Shown here: piece by piece, positions 24,831 to 33,118 of the stretch
Layout of the letters: each line of letters starts with the position of its first letter
Position numbering within the stretch: the stretch's first letter is position 1
NCBI RefSeq assembly: GCF_036985595.1
Contig: NZ_BTPU01000050.1
Span: 33,061-97,060 of the forward strand
Length of the DNA: 64,000 bases
Reading direction: 5' to 3'
DNA from: Vallitalea maricola
Lineage (GTDB): Bacteria > Bacillota > Clostridia > Lachnospirales > Vallitaleaceae
The notes under the pieces: model-generated
What the model saw: the letters and a program-made list of their open reading frames with translations, nothing else
Databases searched by the model: none
Told to the model about the DNA's origin: nothing
Translations under genes and position numbers: made by a program

Positions 24831-26706
24831 TATTGCTTATAAAAATATGAAAAGTAATCTTGGTCTATATAAGCTTCATTTTCTTGCGCTGGTTTTCTCT
24901 GTAATGGCATATTACCAATTCAGTGCCATGAGATATAATCCAGAAGTGCTGACTGTATCCGAACAAGAAATGGTATCAACTCTAGGACATGTAACAGCTA
25001 TTATGCTTATAGTATTTCTCTTATACTTTTCATGGTTCTCAAGTTCTTTTTTCCTACAACAGAGGAAAAAGGAGATTGGATTATATACATTAATGGGAGT
25101 AAGCAACTATAAAGTAGCTTTAATCTATGCTATGGAAAACCTGATAATGAGTACTTTGGCTATTATTACAGGATGCCTTATAGGTGCAGCTTTTGGTAAA
25201 CTGTTCATGATGATCTTAGCAAGATACTGTAATATGGGAGTAGATATCAAGTTTTTTATATCAGGTAAAGCAATCCTTGAAACAGCAGTCATTTTTGGGG
25301 TTATAAGTTTGTTCTTCTCAATAAAAGGATACATTAATATCATCAGAAGTAGTCTTTTATCCCTTATAAATGCAATGAAAAAAGAAGAAGCAATTCCAAA
25401 ATCAAGTATAATAACAGGAATATTATCGCTAGTAGTAATTGGAGCTGGATATTACTGTACTAGATTAGCTATGGGAGTGAATTTTTTAATTTTTACCCTT
25501 ATAACTACTATACTTGTTATAATAGGTACTTATATGCTGTTTAGAAGTACCACAACCATTATTCTAAAAAGATTGATAAAGAATAAAAATATACTATACC
25601 GTAAAACTAATATAATGACTATATCCAATCTATGCTATCGTATAAGAAGAAACTATAAGGTATACGCAACTATAGCAATACTTCTTACTAGTACCATTAC
25701 AGCATTTGGAACAGTAACATCACTTAATTATACCAATAATAGTATAAAAGATATTGATTATCCATTTTCATTTACTGTATTAGCTGATACTGAGCAAAGA
25801 GAAGATGAAATAAACAGGGTACTACAAGATGAACAAGTAGATATGGCATTTGATAACCATTTTGAAATATTAATAGTGGATAATGCAAAAACAAAAGATT
25901 ATAATTATCGTGGTGCTACAATTGTACGATACGAGGATTATAAAAAAGTCATTGATAATGTTGGATATAAATTTGATAAAGGGATATTCGCAGATAAACC
26001 TCTAAATGACTTTGAAGGCATGTTCAATGAGAATTCCCATACCTTATTTAGCTTGTTCAAAGTGAATGAAGTAGAGATAAACGGGCAGAAAATAGATATA
26101 AGAAAAATGTTTAGAGCACCACTATATGGAACAGGGATACCTGTTGATGCTATTATAGTTAATGACAATACTTATAAAGCTTTTGAAAGTATAGGTGAAA
26201 AATATTATTTTAATGGTTATAAATTAAAAGATGAAACCATACCAACTAATGGACTTGAAGATAAGGTATCTGCACTTTCAGAAGAAGGATACACTTTCTT
26301 CAAAAATGGAAAACATGATTCACAGACTAAAAATAATATAATCAAGATTGTATACATCCTTGGAGCATTCTTGGCATTAGTATTCATTATGGCTACAGGA
26401 AGTATCATCTACTTTAAAATCATAACCGAAGCCATGGAAGACAAAGATAAATACATTACCTTAAGTAAAATAGGAATGGAAGATTCAACAATCACAAAAA
26501 TCATACGTACCCAAGTAGGAATGGCATTCATCCTCCCATTATTAGTATCCATAGTTCATACAATAGTTGCTATCAAAGTACTTGAAAACCTAATAGGAAT
26601 ACTACTCAACATACCTATCCTCATAAGTATAGGAGTAGTGTCATTAATATTCTTCTTGTACTACCTACTAACTGTAAAACATTATAGGAAATTAATAAAA
26701 CAATAA
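24817..26706 (+). CDS. BceB/FtsX-type ABC permease
   Basis: At 629 residues, it shows the BceB plan: an N-terminal helix, three more helices (about 60-175), paired helices near 200-240, one near 290, a large extracellular loop (about 305-505), and three C-terminal helices (about 515-625) with FtsX-type sequences ('SWFSSSFFLQQRKKEIGLYTLMGVSNYKVALIY'). It overlaps the ATPase gene and is preceded by gggaggt. A role in resistance to peptide antibiotics is inferred from family. It is nearly 29 kb from the lanthipeptide cluster, so a dedicated immunity role is not indicated. Confidence 0.88.
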   Translation: MNAISIAYKNMKSNLGLYKLHFLALVFSVMAYYQFSAMRYNPEVLTVSEQEMVSTLGHVTAIMLIVFLLYFSWFSSSFFLQQRKKEIGLYTLMGVSNYKVALIYAMENLIMSTLAIITGCLIGAAFGKLFMMILARYCNMGVDIKFFISGKAILETAVIFGVISLFFSIKGYINIIRSSLLSLINAMKKEEAIPKSSIITGILSLVVIGAGYYCTRLAMGVNFLIFTLITTILVIIGTYMLFRSTTTIILKRLIKNKNILYRKTNIMTISNLCYRIRRNYKVYATIAILLTSTITAFGTVTSLNYTNNSIKDIDYPFSFTVLADTEQREDEINRVLQDEQVDMAFDNHFEILIVDNAKTKDYNYRGATIVRYEDYKKVIDNVGYKFDKGIFADKPLNDFEGMFNENSHTLFSLFKVNEVEINGQKIDIRKMFRAPLYGTGIPVDAIIVNDNTYKAFESIGEKYYFNGYKLKDETIPTNGLEDKVSALSEEGYTFFKNGKHDSQTKNNIIKIVYILGAFLALVFIMATGSIIYFKIITEAMEDKDKYITLSKIGMEDSTITKIIRTQVGMAFILPLLVSIVHTIVAIKVLENLIGILLNIPILISIGVVSLIFFLYYLLTVKHYRKLIKQ

Positions 26707-26734
26707 GACTATATTAGCCAATAATTTGCTAATT

Positions 26735-26810
26735 AGAAGAAAAAGTGTTTTGTGATTATACTTACCGTCACTAGGTAGCAAAATCAGAACAAAATACTTT
26801 TTCTGACTTA
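26735..26810. repeat. Interspersed inverted-repeat element B, short copy
   Basis: Arms AGAAAAAGTGTTTTGT (26738-26753) and ACAAAATACTTTTTCT (26789-26804) pair with one G-U. The left end is identical to that of the copy at 8906 and the right end TTTTTCTGACTTA is shared. It contains the word TAGCAAAAT but no inner hairpin. It lies between the BceB stop and plsC and could also end transcription. Confidence 0.65.
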
Positions 26811-26890
26811 CTTGCTATATCTAATAAACATGTAGTTTCACACTTTAAAGTATGATATAATTAATTTTGCTGACTAAAAGGAGGAACTAC

Positions 26891-27604
26891 ATGATACGTA
26901 CAATTTTTTGGTTCATAGCTTTTTGGATATATCAAGTATATAGTTTGTTCAACCGCTTTAGATACTGGTATCTAGGAAAAGTGGGAAATGAAGAAAAACA
27001 ATTAGAGGTATTACAAAAAACAACAACCAAATGGGCTAAAAAAATGGTTAGATTAACAGGCAGTAAGGTGATAGTCAAAGGTGTAGAAAATATTCCAGAC
27101 AGAAATGTCCTGTTCGTATCTAATCATCAAGGTAATTTTGATATACCATTATTGATGGGATATATTCCTAGATTAAAAGGCTTTGTAGCAAAAGTAGAGC
27201 TTGAAAAAATGCCTATAGTAAGTGGATGGATGAAAAAATTAGGTTGTCTTTTTCTGGATAGAAGTAATCCAAGACAATCACTAAAAGTAATTCTAAAAGG
27301 TATAGAAGAATTAAAAAAAGGACACACATTGGTAATCTTTCCAGAAGGGACAAGAAGTAAAAGCAATGTTATGGGTGATTTCAAAAAAGGCAGTTTAAAA
27401 CTAGCTATAAAATCAGGAGTACCTATAGTACCTATTACTATCAACGGTTCATACAAATTACTGGAAGAGAAAAAAAGAATAAGAAAGTCCAATGTAAAAA
27501 TAATAGTTCATCCACCAATATATATGGATGACATGTCAAAAGAAGACAAGGATAATTTAATCACCAATGTCTATAATATAGTCCAATCTGGATTAGATAA
27601 ATAA
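26891..27604 (+). CDS. plsC: 1-acyl-sn-glycerol-3-phosphate acyltransferase (PlsC)
   Basis: It transfers an acyl chain to lysophosphatidic acid in membrane lipid synthesis. The catalytic NHxxxxD motif is 'NHQGNFD', the glycerol-phosphate binding motif is 'FPEGTRSK', and an N-terminal hydrophobic helix 'TIFWFIAFWIYQVYSLF' anchors it. I start at ATG 26891 with an aaggagg RBS; the in-frame ATG at 26867 lies ahead of this RBS. At 237 residues it has the usual length. The next gene, an aldehyde dehydrogenase, is separated by a terminator. Confidence 0.92.
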   Translation: MIRTIFWFIAFWIYQVYSLFNRFRYWYLGKVGNEEKQLEVLQKTTTKWAKKMVRLTGSKVIVKGVENIPDRNVLFVSNHQGNFDIPLLMGYIPRLKGFVAKVELEKMPIVSGWMKKLGCLFLDRSNPRQSLKVILKGIEELKKGHTLVIFPEGTRSKSNVMGDFKKGSLKLAIKSGVPIVPITINGSYKLLEEKKRIRKSNVKIIVHPPIYMDDMSKEDKDNLITNVYNIVQSGLDK

Positions 27605-27624
27605 AATAATATAAGAATTCTTTG

Positions 27625-27665
27625 AAGCAAGTATTTTCTATAATGATAATACTTGCTTTGTGTTT
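27625..27665 (+). terminator. Terminator after plsC
   Basis: An 11-bp stem AAGCAAGTATT/AATACTTGCTT with a 12-nt loop is followed by TTGTGTTT. Confidence 0.75.
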
Positions 27666-27746
27666 ACTGGTATTCTATGCTATAATTATATTATTATGGA
27701 TATATTTTCCTAATTTTTTTATAATTTTAAAATGGGGTGGTTATTT

Positions 27747-29111
27747 TTGAGAGAGTTAGTTGAAAAGCAAAGAAAGTATTTTTTAACTCATGAAACAAAA
27801 GATTTAGCTTTCCGTAAGAAACAGTTGAACCTATTGAGAGAAGCTATACAAAAATATGAAACCAGACTCTTTGACGGCTTGAATAAAGACTTCAGAAAAT
27901 CAAATTTTGAGACTTATGAAACAGAAATAGGTATGGCCCTGGAAGAAATAAGATATACAATAAAACATCTGAAAAAATGGGCAAAACCTAAGAAAAGACC
28001 AACACCATTAGCGCATTTTAAATCAACTAGCAGAATATATTCAGAACCATATGGAGTAGTATTAGTAATGTCTCCATGGAATTATCCATTTCTATTAACT
28101 ATTTCTCCAGTTATAGGAGCTATGGCAGCAGGTAACTGTGTAGTAGTAAAAACATCTAGGTATGTACCTCATACATCATCAGTAATAAAGGAAATGATTG
28201 AACAATACTTTGATCCAAAGTACATAACTGTTGTTGAAGGAGGACGTGACGTCAATACCGCATTGTTAGCCGAAAAATTTGATTATATATTCTTCACTGG
28301 AAGTCCTACTGTAGGAAAAATAGTTATGGAAGCTGGAGCTAAGAATTTGACACCAGTAACATTGGAGTTAGGTGGAAAAAGCCCCTGTATAGTAGATGAA
28401 ACAGCTAACATCAAAATAGCAGCCAAAAGAATTATTTGGGGAAAATTGGTCAATGCAGGTCAAACCTGTGTAGCACCAGATTATATTTTAGCCCACAAAA
28501 GTGTTAAAAATCAACTCATTGAAGAATTAAAGAAAGTTATAACTAGTTACTATGGTGAAAACATCTATGAATCACCAGATTTCCCAAGAATAGTTAACGA
28601 AAAACACTATAACAGAGTATCTGGTCTGATAAATAAAGATAAAGTTGTTTTCGGCGGCGAAACAGTTGAAAAAGAAAATTATGTATCACCTACAATAATG
28701 GATAATGTAACATGGGATGACGATGTAATGAAAGAAGAGATCTTTGGACCATTAATCCCGGTACTTGAATTTGATAAAATAAAAGATGTAATAGCATTAT
28801 TGAATGATAAACCAAAACCATTAGCACTATACTATTTCTCAACCAATAAATCAAATATAAATGAAGTACTCAAAAAAGTTTCATATGGTGGAGGATGTGT
28901 TAATGATACATTGGTACATCTTGCTAATATAAATATGCCCTTTGGAGGAGTAGGAAACAGCGGAATGGGTGGCTATCATGGAATAGATAGTTTTAGAACT
29001 TTTAGTCACCATAAAAGTGTCCTCACAAAAGCAATGTGGATTGACATACCAGCCAGGTATCCTCCTTACAATGAAAAAGATCTAAAGACTATAAGAAAAT
29101 TATTGAAGTAA
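27747..29111 (+). CDS. Aldehyde dehydrogenase, class 3 type
   Basis: It oxidises aldehydes to acids with NAD(P)+. Conserved parts are 'SPWNYPFLLTISPVIGAMAAGNCVV', the NAD-site 'FTGSPTVGKIV', the general base in 'LELGGKSPCIV', the nucleophile Cys in 'NAGQTCVAPDY' and 'EEIFGPLIPV'. The length (454 residues) and 'YHGIDSFRTFSHHKSVL' tail match class 3/YwdH-like enzymes acting on fatty or aromatic aldehydes. I choose the TTG at 27747, which has ggggtgg 6 nt before it; the ATG at 27732 overlaps that RBS and has none of its own. It could pair with the neighbouring lipid gene, but that is inference. Confidence 0.88.
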   Translation: MRELVEKQRKYFLTHETKDLAFRKKQLNLLREAIQKYETRLFDGLNKDFRKSNFETYETEIGMALEEIRYTIKHLKKWAKPKKRPTPLAHFKSTSRIYSEPYGVVLVMSPWNYPFLLTISPVIGAMAAGNCVVVKTSRYVPHTSSVIKEMIEQYFDPKYITVVEGGRDVNTALLAEKFDYIFFTGSPTVGKIVMEAGAKNLTPVTLELGGKSPCIVDETANIKIAAKRIIWGKLVNAGQTCVAPDYILAHKSVKNQLIEELKKVITSYYGENIYESPDFPRIVNEKHYNRVSGLINKDKVVFGGETVEKENYVSPTIMDNVTWDDDVMKEEIFGPLIPVLEFDKIKDVIALLNDKPKPLALYYFSTNKSNINEVLKKVSYGGGCVNDTLVHLANINMPFGGVGNSGMGGYHGIDSFRTFSHHKSVLTKAMWIDIPARYPPYNEKDLKTIRKLLK

Positions 29112-29125
29112 TGAATTACTATTGT

Positions 29126-29167
29126 AAAAACAAGCATTATCTATAATGAATAAGGCTTGTTTTTTTT
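29126..29167 (+). terminator. Terminator after the aldehyde dehydrogenase
   Basis: AAAAACAAGC pairs with GCTTGTTTTT, with a 19-nt loop and a continuing T-run. Confidence 0.8.
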
Positions 29168-29191
29168 ATGTTTATATGATATTATTTTATT

Positions 29192-29209
29192 AGAGACCAC
29201 ATGGTCTCT
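29192..29209 (+). promoter_or_regulatory. Palindromic operator in front of the tetR-type gene
   Basis: AGAGACCA-CA-TGGTCTCT is a perfect 8+8 bp inverted repeat with a 2-bp centre. It ends 4 nt before the RBS, as expected for an autoregulatory TetR operator. Confidence 0.7.
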
Positions 29210-29221
29210 GAGGAGGTAAAT

Positions 29222-29815
29222 ATGAAAGAACTATTTTTTCAGATCAGTAAAGATAAAAGAGATACTATCATTTTAAATGCAATACATGAATTCTCTAATT
29301 ATTACTATAATGAGGCTTCTCTTAATAGAATCATAAAAACATCAAATATATCAAAAGGAGGTTTATTCAAATATATTGATTCAAAAGAAGATTTGTATTT
29401 ATATATTCTTGAGAAAGAATTAAAGCGTTTGATTCATTATCAATTAGAAAATACAAATCTAGAAACCACTGACTTTTTTATGAGAATAAGAGAATTATCA
29501 TTTCAGAGCATAGATTTCTATAAAACCAATAAAGAAACCTATAAGTTAATACTCCATGCTCTAACTGATACCACATCACCAGTTTATGATAAAGTAGTTA
29601 AGATTAAAGATGAAATCATAAGTGAATTACAAGATAAAATGTTAATGAACATTAACTTTGAATGTTACAAAGTCTCCAAAACAGAGGTACTAATGATGTA
29701 CAGATTTATATCAGATGGCGTTAATCAGTCAATAAATAAAGACACTTGTATAGAAGAAATAATAAAAATGTTAGAACTAATCTTGGATGCATTAAAATAT
29801 GGAATTGTAAAGTGA
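29222..29815 (+). CDS. TetR/AcrR family regulator
   Basis: At 197 residues, it has an N-terminal helix-turn-helix ('RDTIILNAIHEFSNYYYNEASLNRIIKTSNISKGGLFKYIDSKEDLYLYIL') with the typical 'GGLFKYIDSKEDL' recognition helix and a helical ligand domain. I start at ATG 29222, which has gaggaggt; the upstream in-frame ATG at 29201 lies inside the operator palindrome. It is followed after 9 nt by an alpha/beta hydrolase gene, so both are probably repressed together through the palindrome at 29192-29209. Confidence 0.9.
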   Translation: MKELFFQISKDKRDTIILNAIHEFSNYYYNEASLNRIIKTSNISKGGLFKYIDSKEDLYLYILEKELKRLIHYQLENTNLETTDFFMRIRELSFQSIDFYKTNKETYKLILHALTDTTSPVYDKVVKIKDEIISELQDKMLMNINFECYKVSKTEVLMMYRFISDGVNQSINKDTCIEEIIKMLELILDALKYGIVK

Positions 29816-29824
29816 GGTTTTAGT

Positions 29825-30532
29825 ATGAAATATAAAGTTACCAATCCAACTAAAAAAAAGACAATAATATTTTTAAATGGGGCAGGGGTGGGTCCATGGA
29901 TGTGGAAATACCAATTAGATAACCTGACCCAATATAAAATGATAACATTTGATTATAAAGGTCATGGAGATAATAGTCACAATGATTTTATTAGTATGTC
30001 TGATGTTATAAAAGATATAAACTTTATTATAGAAAATGAAGTGAAAAACAACGAACCTGTTTATCTAATAGGTCATAGTCTAGGAGCTCAAATAGCTTTG
30101 AAAGCTTTTAATGAATTACCAATTGATAAAGCTATAATTATTAGTGCCCTCAATAAACCAATGAAAAAAATGTTGTCATTTATTAATCCAATTGTAAAAT
30201 GCAGTATACCTTTTATAAAATATAAGTGGTATGCAAGATTAAATGCTAAACAACTTAATATAAAAAACGAATTTTTTGAGGAATATTATAATACATCTAA
30301 AGTAATGAATTACAAAACACTGAAAAATATTTTTAATGAAAACATGACATTTCGAAATAGTTATCAATTAGATGACAGAATCCTTGTAGTGGTAGGAGAG
30401 AAAGAGAAACGATTAATGTTGGAATCTGCAAAAGACTTATGTGAAAATCCTATTATAATCAAGGATGCAGCCCATGATATACCTTATAATCACTATAATA
30501 TCATTAATAAAATCATAGAGGACTTTTTGTAA
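29825..30532 (+). CDS. Alpha/beta hydrolase
   Basis: At 235 residues, it has an oxyanion-hole region 'LNGAGVGPWMWKYQ', the nucleophile elbow 'GHSLGAQIA' (Ser at about 81), an acid in 'RILVVVGEKE' region and the catalytic His in 'AAHDIPYN'. The fold and length fit small esterases or lactonases. It is translationally close to the TetR gene, which suggests that its substrate or product is the TetR ligand. The substrate is unknown. Confidence 0.85.
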   Translation: MKYKVTNPTKKKTIIFLNGAGVGPWMWKYQLDNLTQYKMITFDYKGHGDNSHNDFISMSDVIKDINFIIENEVKNNEPVYLIGHSLGAQIALKAFNELPIDKAIIISALNKPMKKMLSFINPIVKCSIPFIKYKWYARLNAKQLNIKNEFFEEYYNTSKVMNYKTLKNIFNENMTFRNSYQLDDRILVVVGEKEKRLMLESAKDLCENPIIIKDAAHDIPYNHYNIINKIIEDFL

Positions 30533-30557
30533 GAATAAAATTATTTGATAAAAAAAC

Positions 30558-30586
30558 TTGACAGATATAAAATATGATAATATAAT
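30558..30586 (+). promoter_or_regulatory. Consensus SigA promoter of the ribose regulator gene
   Basis: A perfect TTGACA (30558-30563), 17-nt spacer and TATAAT (30581-30586). The operator at 30600-30613 lies just past the start point, consistent with autorepression. Confidence 0.85.
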
Positions 30587-30599
30587 GAAGAAAAGAAAG

Positions 30600-30613
30600 T
30601 GTAAGCGATTACA
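30600..30613 (+). promoter_or_regulatory. LacI-type operator 1
   Basis: TGTAAGCGATTACA is a near-perfect palindrome of LacI/CcpA type with central CG. Related boxes recur at 31681 and 33078 in the same operon, so the local LacI regulator is the likely ligand. CcpA binding is an alternative. Confidence 0.7.
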
Positions 30614-30628
30614 TTAATAAGAGGGGTG

Positions 30629-31663
30629 ATGATTATAGCACCGATAACAATTAGCGATATAGCTAAAAAGTCGAAAGTATCAGTTGCTACAGTGTCCAGG
30701 GTGCTTAATGATTCTGATAAAGTTAAAGAACAGACTAAAGAAAAAGTTCTAAAAGCTATAAATGAATTAAATTACGCACCCAGTGATATTGCACGAAGTT
30801 TATCTAGGAATATAACTAATACAATAGGTGTAGTTGTTCCTGATATCAATAATCCATTCTTCGGACAAGTTATAAAAGGAATCAGTTCTGTAACTGACAA
30901 GAATGATTTATATATGCTTTTATGCGATACTGATGAAAATGAAGAGAAGGAAATGAAATTCATTGAAATGCTTAAACGTCAGAGGATAAGAGGATTGATA
31001 ATAACCCCAACAGCTGATAACGATAAGTTCAATGCTAAGTATTTGAGTATTTTAGAAAACCTTAATGTTCCTGTAGTTTTGCTGGATAGAGATGTTAAGT
31101 ATTCCAAATTTGATGGTGTATTTCTAGATAGTATTTCAGGAACTTACGATGCTATTGAATGTTTTATCAAAGAAGGACATAGGAAAATAGCTATCATTTC
31201 AGGACCATTGAGTTCTAAGCCAGGTAGAGATAGATTAAGAGGATATAAAAAAGCATTGACAATGAATGGAATTGAAATAGATGATAGATATATATTCTAT
31301 GGTGATTTTAGACTGGAAAGCGGTTATGAATTGAGTCAAGAAATCTTAAAGATGGAAGATCCCCCTACAGCTATTTTTGTATCTAACAACATGATGAACT
31401 TAGGATGCATAAAAGCATTGACAGAGGCTAATGTAAGAATTCCAGAAGATATGGCACTAATAGGATTTGACGAAATAGAATTATTGAATATCATGAATAT
31501 GGATATAAGCGTTGTATCTCGACCTACTGCACAAATGGGTGAAGTTGCAATGAAGATATTACTAGATAGATTGAATGAACAAAAGATTGATAATCAAGAT
31601 ACCAAGAGGATTATATTACTACCAACATTAATACTTAGAGGTTCAGAAAAAAAAGAAAAATAA
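30629..31663 (+). CDS. rbsR: LacI family regulator of the ribose operon
   Basis: It has an N-terminal HTH ('TISDIAKKSKVSVATVSRVLNDSDKVKEQTKEKVL', residues about 7-40) with hinge helix 'YAPSDIARSLS' and a periplasmic-binding-protein-like sugar domain ('TIGVVVPDINNPFFGQVIKGI', 'ALIGFDEIELLNIM'). Start ATG 30629 follows gagggg directly; the GTG at 30626 is an alternative. It heads an operon with all ribose genes and three similar operators, which supports the RbsR assignment. The effector (ribose or a phosphate) is inferred. Confidence 0.88.
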   Translation: MIIAPITISDIAKKSKVSVATVSRVLNDSDKVKEQTKEKVLKAINELNYAPSDIARSLSRNITNTIGVVVPDINNPFFGQVIKGISSVTDKNDLYMLLCDTDENEEKEMKFIEMLKRQRIRGLIITPTADNDKFNAKYLSILENLNVPVVLLDRDVKYSKFDGVFLDSISGTYDAIECFIKEGHRKIAIISGPLSSKPGRDRLRGYKKALTMNGIEIDDRYIFYGDFRLESGYELSQEILKMEDPPTAIFVSNNMMNLGCIKALTEANVRIPEDMALIGFDEIELLNIMNMDISVVSRPTAQMGEVAMKILLDRLNEQKIDNQDTKRIILLPTLILRGSEKKEK

Positions 31664-31680
31664 TTTTTTTTAAACCGAAA

Positions 31681-31694
31681 TGTAAGCGGTACCA
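31681..31694 (+). promoter_or_regulatory. LacI-type operator 2, before rbsK
   Basis: TGTAAGCGGTACCA shares TGTAAGCG with operator 1. It lies 16 nt before the rbsK start and just ahead of its RBS (aggagg). Confidence 0.6.
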
Positions 31695-31710
31695 CTAAAG
31701 GAGGAGTTTT

Positions 31711-32643
31711 ATGAGACATGACATTGTTATACTAGGAAGCTTTGTTGTTGATTTAATGGGAAGAGCAGATCACTTACCAAAGCCCGGGGAAACTGTAAAA
31801 GGCTCAATGTTCAAGTTAGGACCTGGAGGAAAAGGTTCTAATCAAGGAGTAGCCGCCAATAGGGCAGGAGCAAATGTAACAATGATTACAAAAATAGGTG
31901 ATGACCTATTTGGAAAAGTTGCAACCGATTTTTTTGAAAAAGAAGGTATGGACACAAGTTATGTGTTTGAGGATAAGGAAATAGAAACAGGAACAGCATT
32001 AATATTAGTAGATGAGAATACTAGTCAAAACAGTATTTTAGTTACATCAGGAGCATGTGGCAATATCAAAGATGAAGAAATATTGAAATGCGAAGATAAG
32101 ATAAAAGGTGCAAAAGTATTTCTAACACAGCTGGAGACTAATTTAGAAGCTGTTGAGTTAGCAGTGGATATAGCTAAGAAAAACAACATAACAACTGTTC
32201 TTAATCCTGCACCTATTCAACCTATATCAGATGAACTACTATCAAAGATTGATATTATTACACCTAATGAAGTAGAAGCTTCAATTCTAACAGGTGTAGA
32301 GATTGAAGATATGGATGATGCAAAGAAAGCAGCAGATATTTTTATTGAGAAGGGTGTTAATAATGTAATTATTACTATGGGAAGTCAAGGAGTATATGTA
32401 AGATGTAATGATGAAGAAAGAATAATCCCAAGATATGAAGTAGATGCAATTGATACTACAGGAGCAGGAGATGCTTTTAATGGTGGTTTTGTGACAGCAT
32501 TAGGAGAAGGTAAAGGAATCTTTGAAGCTGCTGAATTCGGAAATGCTGTAGGAGCTTTATCAGTTACAAAAATAGGTACTGCACCTGCAATGCCAACAAG
32601 AGATGCTATTAACAATTTTATAATAAACAATACAAGGAACTAA
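31711..32643 (+). CDS. rbsK: Ribokinase
   Basis: It phosphorylates ribose to ribose 5-phosphate. Both PfkB signatures are present: 'GPGGKGSNQGVAANRAG' near residue 40 and 'DTTGAGDAFNGGFVTAL' with the catalytic Asp near residue 250. The start is a clean 'MRHDIVILGSFVVDLMGRADHLPKPGET'. At 310 residues it has the usual length. It is followed by rbsD after 16 nt. Confidence 0.95.
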   Translation: MRHDIVILGSFVVDLMGRADHLPKPGETVKGSMFKLGPGGKGSNQGVAANRAGANVTMITKIGDDLFGKVATDFFEKEGMDTSYVFEDKEIETGTALILVDENTSQNSILVTSGACGNIKDEEILKCEDKIKGAKVFLTQLETNLEAVELAVDIAKKNNITTVLNPAPIQPISDELLSKIDIITPNEVEASILTGVEIEDMDDAKKAADIFIEKGVNNVIITMGSQGVYVRCNDEERIIPRYEVDAIDTTGAGDAFNGGFVTALGEGKGIFEAAEFGNAVGALSVTKIGTAPAMPTRDAINNFIINNTRN

Positions 32644-32659
32644 ACAAGGAGGACATAAA

Positions 32660-33058
32660 ATGTTAAAAGGTGGAATTCTGAATCCTCAGATGGCTAATTT
32701 ATTAGCAGAATTGGGGCACAAAGATACAATTGTAGTAAGTGATGCTGGATTACCTATGCCGCTAGAAGTAGAAAGGGTAGACTTGGCATGGAAACCTAAT
32801 GAACCAAGATATCTAGATGTATTAAAAGAAGTGTTAAAATCTCTAGTTGTGGAGAAAATAATATTGGCAGAAGAGTTAAAAACCGTTAGTCCAGATATGC
32901 ATAAAGATATCATTAACTTATTTCCAGAAGATATGGAAATAGAGTATGTACCACATGTTATGTTCAAAGAAAAAACAAAAGAGGCAAGAGGTATAATAAG
33001 AACTGGTGAATTTACTCCATATCCAAGCATTATATTAGTAAGTGGGTGTGCTTACTAA
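32660..33058 (+). CDS. rbsD: D-ribose pyranase
   Basis: RbsD interconverts the pyranose and furanose forms of ribose so that ribokinase can use it. The sequence shows the family start 'MLKGGILNPQMANLLAELGHKDTIVVSDAGLPMP' with the catalytic His at about 20, and the end 'ARGIIRTGEFTPYPSIILVSG'. At 132 residues it has the family length. An aaggagg RBS precedes it. Confidence 0.96.
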   Translation: MLKGGILNPQMANLLAELGHKDTIVVSDAGLPMPLEVERVDLAWKPNEPRYLDVLKEVLKSLVVEKIILAEELKTVSPDMHKDIINLFPEDMEIEYVPHVMFKEKTKEARGIIRTGEFTPYPSIILVSGCAY

Positions 33059-33077
33059 ATTGTAATAATGAGGAGAA

Positions 33078-33091
33078 TGTAAGGGGTTACA
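33078..33091 (+). promoter_or_regulatory. LacI-type operator 3, before rbsA
   Basis: TGTAAGGGGTTACA is a palindrome related to operators 1 and 2 (TGTAA...TTACA). It is in the gap between rbsD and rbsA and may mark an internal promoter. Confidence 0.55.
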
Positions 33092-33118
33092 TAAATATAT
33101 ATGAGAAAGGGGCAGAAG

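Noticed and set aside
24066..26706. BceAB-like transporter as the immunity system of the lanthipeptide
   Set aside because: It is nearly 29 kb away, has no shared regulation visible, and lacks the LanFEG layout.
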